Shown: positions 62,973 through 64,000 of the stretch, piece after piece | How the letters are laid out: the number at the start of each line of letters is the position of its first letter | Position numbering within the stretch: position 1 is the stretch's first letter | Source: Desulfovibrio sp. | Lineage (GTDB): Bacteria; Desulfobacterota; Desulfovibrionia; Desulfovibrionales; Desulfovibrionaceae | Reading direction: 5' to 3' | Length of the DNA stretch: 64,000 bases | Assembly: GCA_030145055.1 (NCBI GenBank) | Contig: JAQYWK010000003.1 | Span: 124,001-188,000 of the forward strand | Position numbers and translations under genes: made by a program | Notes under the pieces: generated by a model | What the model was told of the DNA's origin: nothing | The model's input: the letters and a program-made list of their open reading frames with translations, nothing else | The model's database searches: none

Positions 62973-64000
62973 ATGGGTTCTGAACTCAAGAAAGCGATTG
63001 ACCAGATCAGCAAAGACCGTGGAATCGATAGAGATCTATTGGTAGATACTCTCGAAGAAGCAGTCCGTTCTTCTGTAGCACGCAAATACGGCGATGCTAT
63101 GGATATTGAAGTTAATTACAATGAAGAAGTCGGTGAAATAGAAGTATACCAGTTCAAAGTGGTAGCCGCAGAAGTCACTGACGAAATCAGCGAAATTGTA
63201 CTTGAAGAAGCGAAAGAGCATGATCCTAACGTTCAGGTTGACGACGAAATGGGCTTTAAGCTCAAAATCGAAGATCTAGGAAGAATCGCTGCGCAATCCG
63301 CAAAGCAGGTAATCATTCAGCGTATGCGTGATGCAGAGCAAGAAATTATCTACGATGAATACAAGAGCCGCACCAACGAAATCGTTAGCGGTATCATTCA
63401 GCGCAGAGATCGTTCAGGCTGGATTATCAACCTTGGAAGAACTGAAGCTGTGTTGCCAAAAGGTGAGCAGATTCCTCGCGAAAGATACAAACGCGGAGAT
63501 AGAGTTCAGGCTTTCTTGATTGATGTGCAGAAAGAAGCTCGCGGGCCACAGATTACTGTTTCCCGTTCACATCCTGATTACATGACAGCACTTTTCAAAA
63601 GAGAAGTACCGGAAGTTGACGATGCAACTGTTAAAATCATGGGCGTTGCCCGTGATCCAGGCCTTCGTGCCAAGGTTGCCGTAAACTCACTGGACAGAGA
63701 TGTTGATCCAGTCGGAGCATGTGTAGGTATTCGTGGTTCCCGCATCCAGAACATTGTTCAGGAACTCCGCGGTGAAAGAATCGATATCGTTGTTTGGAGT
63801 CAGGACATTGCTGTCTACGCTCAAAACGCACTTTCCCCTGCTGTCATCGCAAGAATAGCCGTTGATGACGAAGAGAAGATTCTCGAAGTTGTAGTTCCAG
63901 ATGATCAGCTTACTGTGGCTATTGGCCGCAAAGGGCAGAACGTTAAACTTGCTTCAAGACTACTCGGTTGGAAGATCGATATATTCACAGAGAGCCGTTA
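62973..64000 (+). CDS. nusA: Transcription termination/antitermination factor NusA (C-terminus beyond window)
   Basis: The 342 codons inside the window hold the N-terminal RNA polymerase-binding domain (1-125, LKKAIDQISKDRGIDRDLLVD), an S1 domain (about 135-200, VSGIIQRRDRSGWIINLG), KH1 (about 230-280, GACVGIRGSRIQNIVQEL) and KH2 (about 300-340, TVAIGRKGQNVKLASRLLGW). GGAGGAGCG precedes the ATG. The C-terminal acidic repeats, if present, are outside. It is 75 bases after rimP. Confidence 0.96.
   Translation, partial: MGSELKKAIDQISKDRGIDRDLLVDTLEEAVRSSVARKYGDAMDIEVNYNEEVGEIEVYQFKVVAAEVTDEISEIVLEEAKEHDPNVQVDDEMGFKLKIEDLGRIAAQSAKQVIIQRMRDAEQEIIYDEYKSRTNEIVSGIIQRRDRSGWIINLGRTEAVLPKGEQIPRERYKRGDRVQAFLIDVQKEARGPQITVSRSHPDYMTALFKREVPEVDDATVKIMGVARDPGLRAKVAVNSLDRDVDPVGACVGIRGSRIQNIVQELRGERIDIVVWSQDIAVYAQNALSPAVIARIAVDDEEKILEVVVPDDQLTVAIGRKGQNVKLASRLLGWKIDIFTESR

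Noticed and set aside
1-64000. CRISPR arrays, insertion sequences, rRNA operons and prophage genes
   Set aside because: None seen: no regularly spaced repeats, transposase or integrase frames, or rRNA sequence were found on reading both strands.

Overview
The window looks like chromosomal DNA of a marine, motile sulfate-reducing bacterium of the Desulfovibrionaceae, probably close to Maridesulfovibrio. The main evidence is a complete qrcABCD operon (the menaquinone reductase complex of sulfate reducers), a rubrerythrin, a double-cubane-cluster reductase, the flagellar order flgF-G-A-H-I-J-N-K-L-csrA-fliW facing flgM, and fairly AT-rich DNA. The genus is inferred from gene content. No alignment was run.

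Layout. 1-1.5 kb (minus strand): a STAS anti-sigma antagonist and an RsbW-like kinase, then a membrane protein cut by the window edge. 1.8-5.4 kb (plus): an ABC exporter with a very large insertion in its ATPase domain, a cyclic-nucleotide-binding protein and a periplasmic protein. 5.7-10.4 kb (minus): qrcABCD. 10.6-21.4 kb: envelope and housekeeping genes (rfbC, CvpA, mazG, a motility-type small protein, a 1,000-residue unknown membrane protein, an EamA transporter, a glycosyltransferase, cardiolipin synthase, a FecR/TPR protein, rubrerythrin). 21.6-24.1 kb (minus): small membrane proteins and an NfeD/SPFH pair. 24.3-28.2 kb (minus): a NitT/TauT-type ABC transporter behind a 2-hydroxyacyl-CoA-dehydratase-like double-cubane protein. 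28.6-33.1 kb (minus): a YitT protein, a retropepsin-like protease / RimK / AstE-like trio, a small acidic protein and a GNAT protein. 33.4-39.6 kb: a sigma-54 activator, then MscS, DUF389 and CorA membrane proteins, with a 47-codon ORF overlapping the mscS start. 39.7-45.9 kb (minus): an intact CopG-type antitoxin with a broken ParE toxin, two tRNA-Ser genes, a NarL-type regulator, der, mtnA and gatB. 45.9-49.8 kb (minus): nadK, a divergent DUF89-like gene and mltA. 50.2-61.6 kb: late flagellar genes. 61.7-64 kb: a GPPGH-repeat mini-protein, then a structured leader with a terminator before rimP-nusA. nusA runs off the right edge.

Regulation that can be read directly: a -24/-12 sigma-54 promoter before flgF, sigma-28-type promoters before the flgM operon and before a small motility-type gene at 12.9 kb, and many intrinsic terminators. 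Four of these terminators are near copies of one hairpin. The parts that most merit a second look are the ABC ATPase with three copies of a Q-loop-adjacent motif, the double-cubane reductase/transporter cluster, the decayed ParE partner, the GPPGH-repeat protein and the rimP leader.
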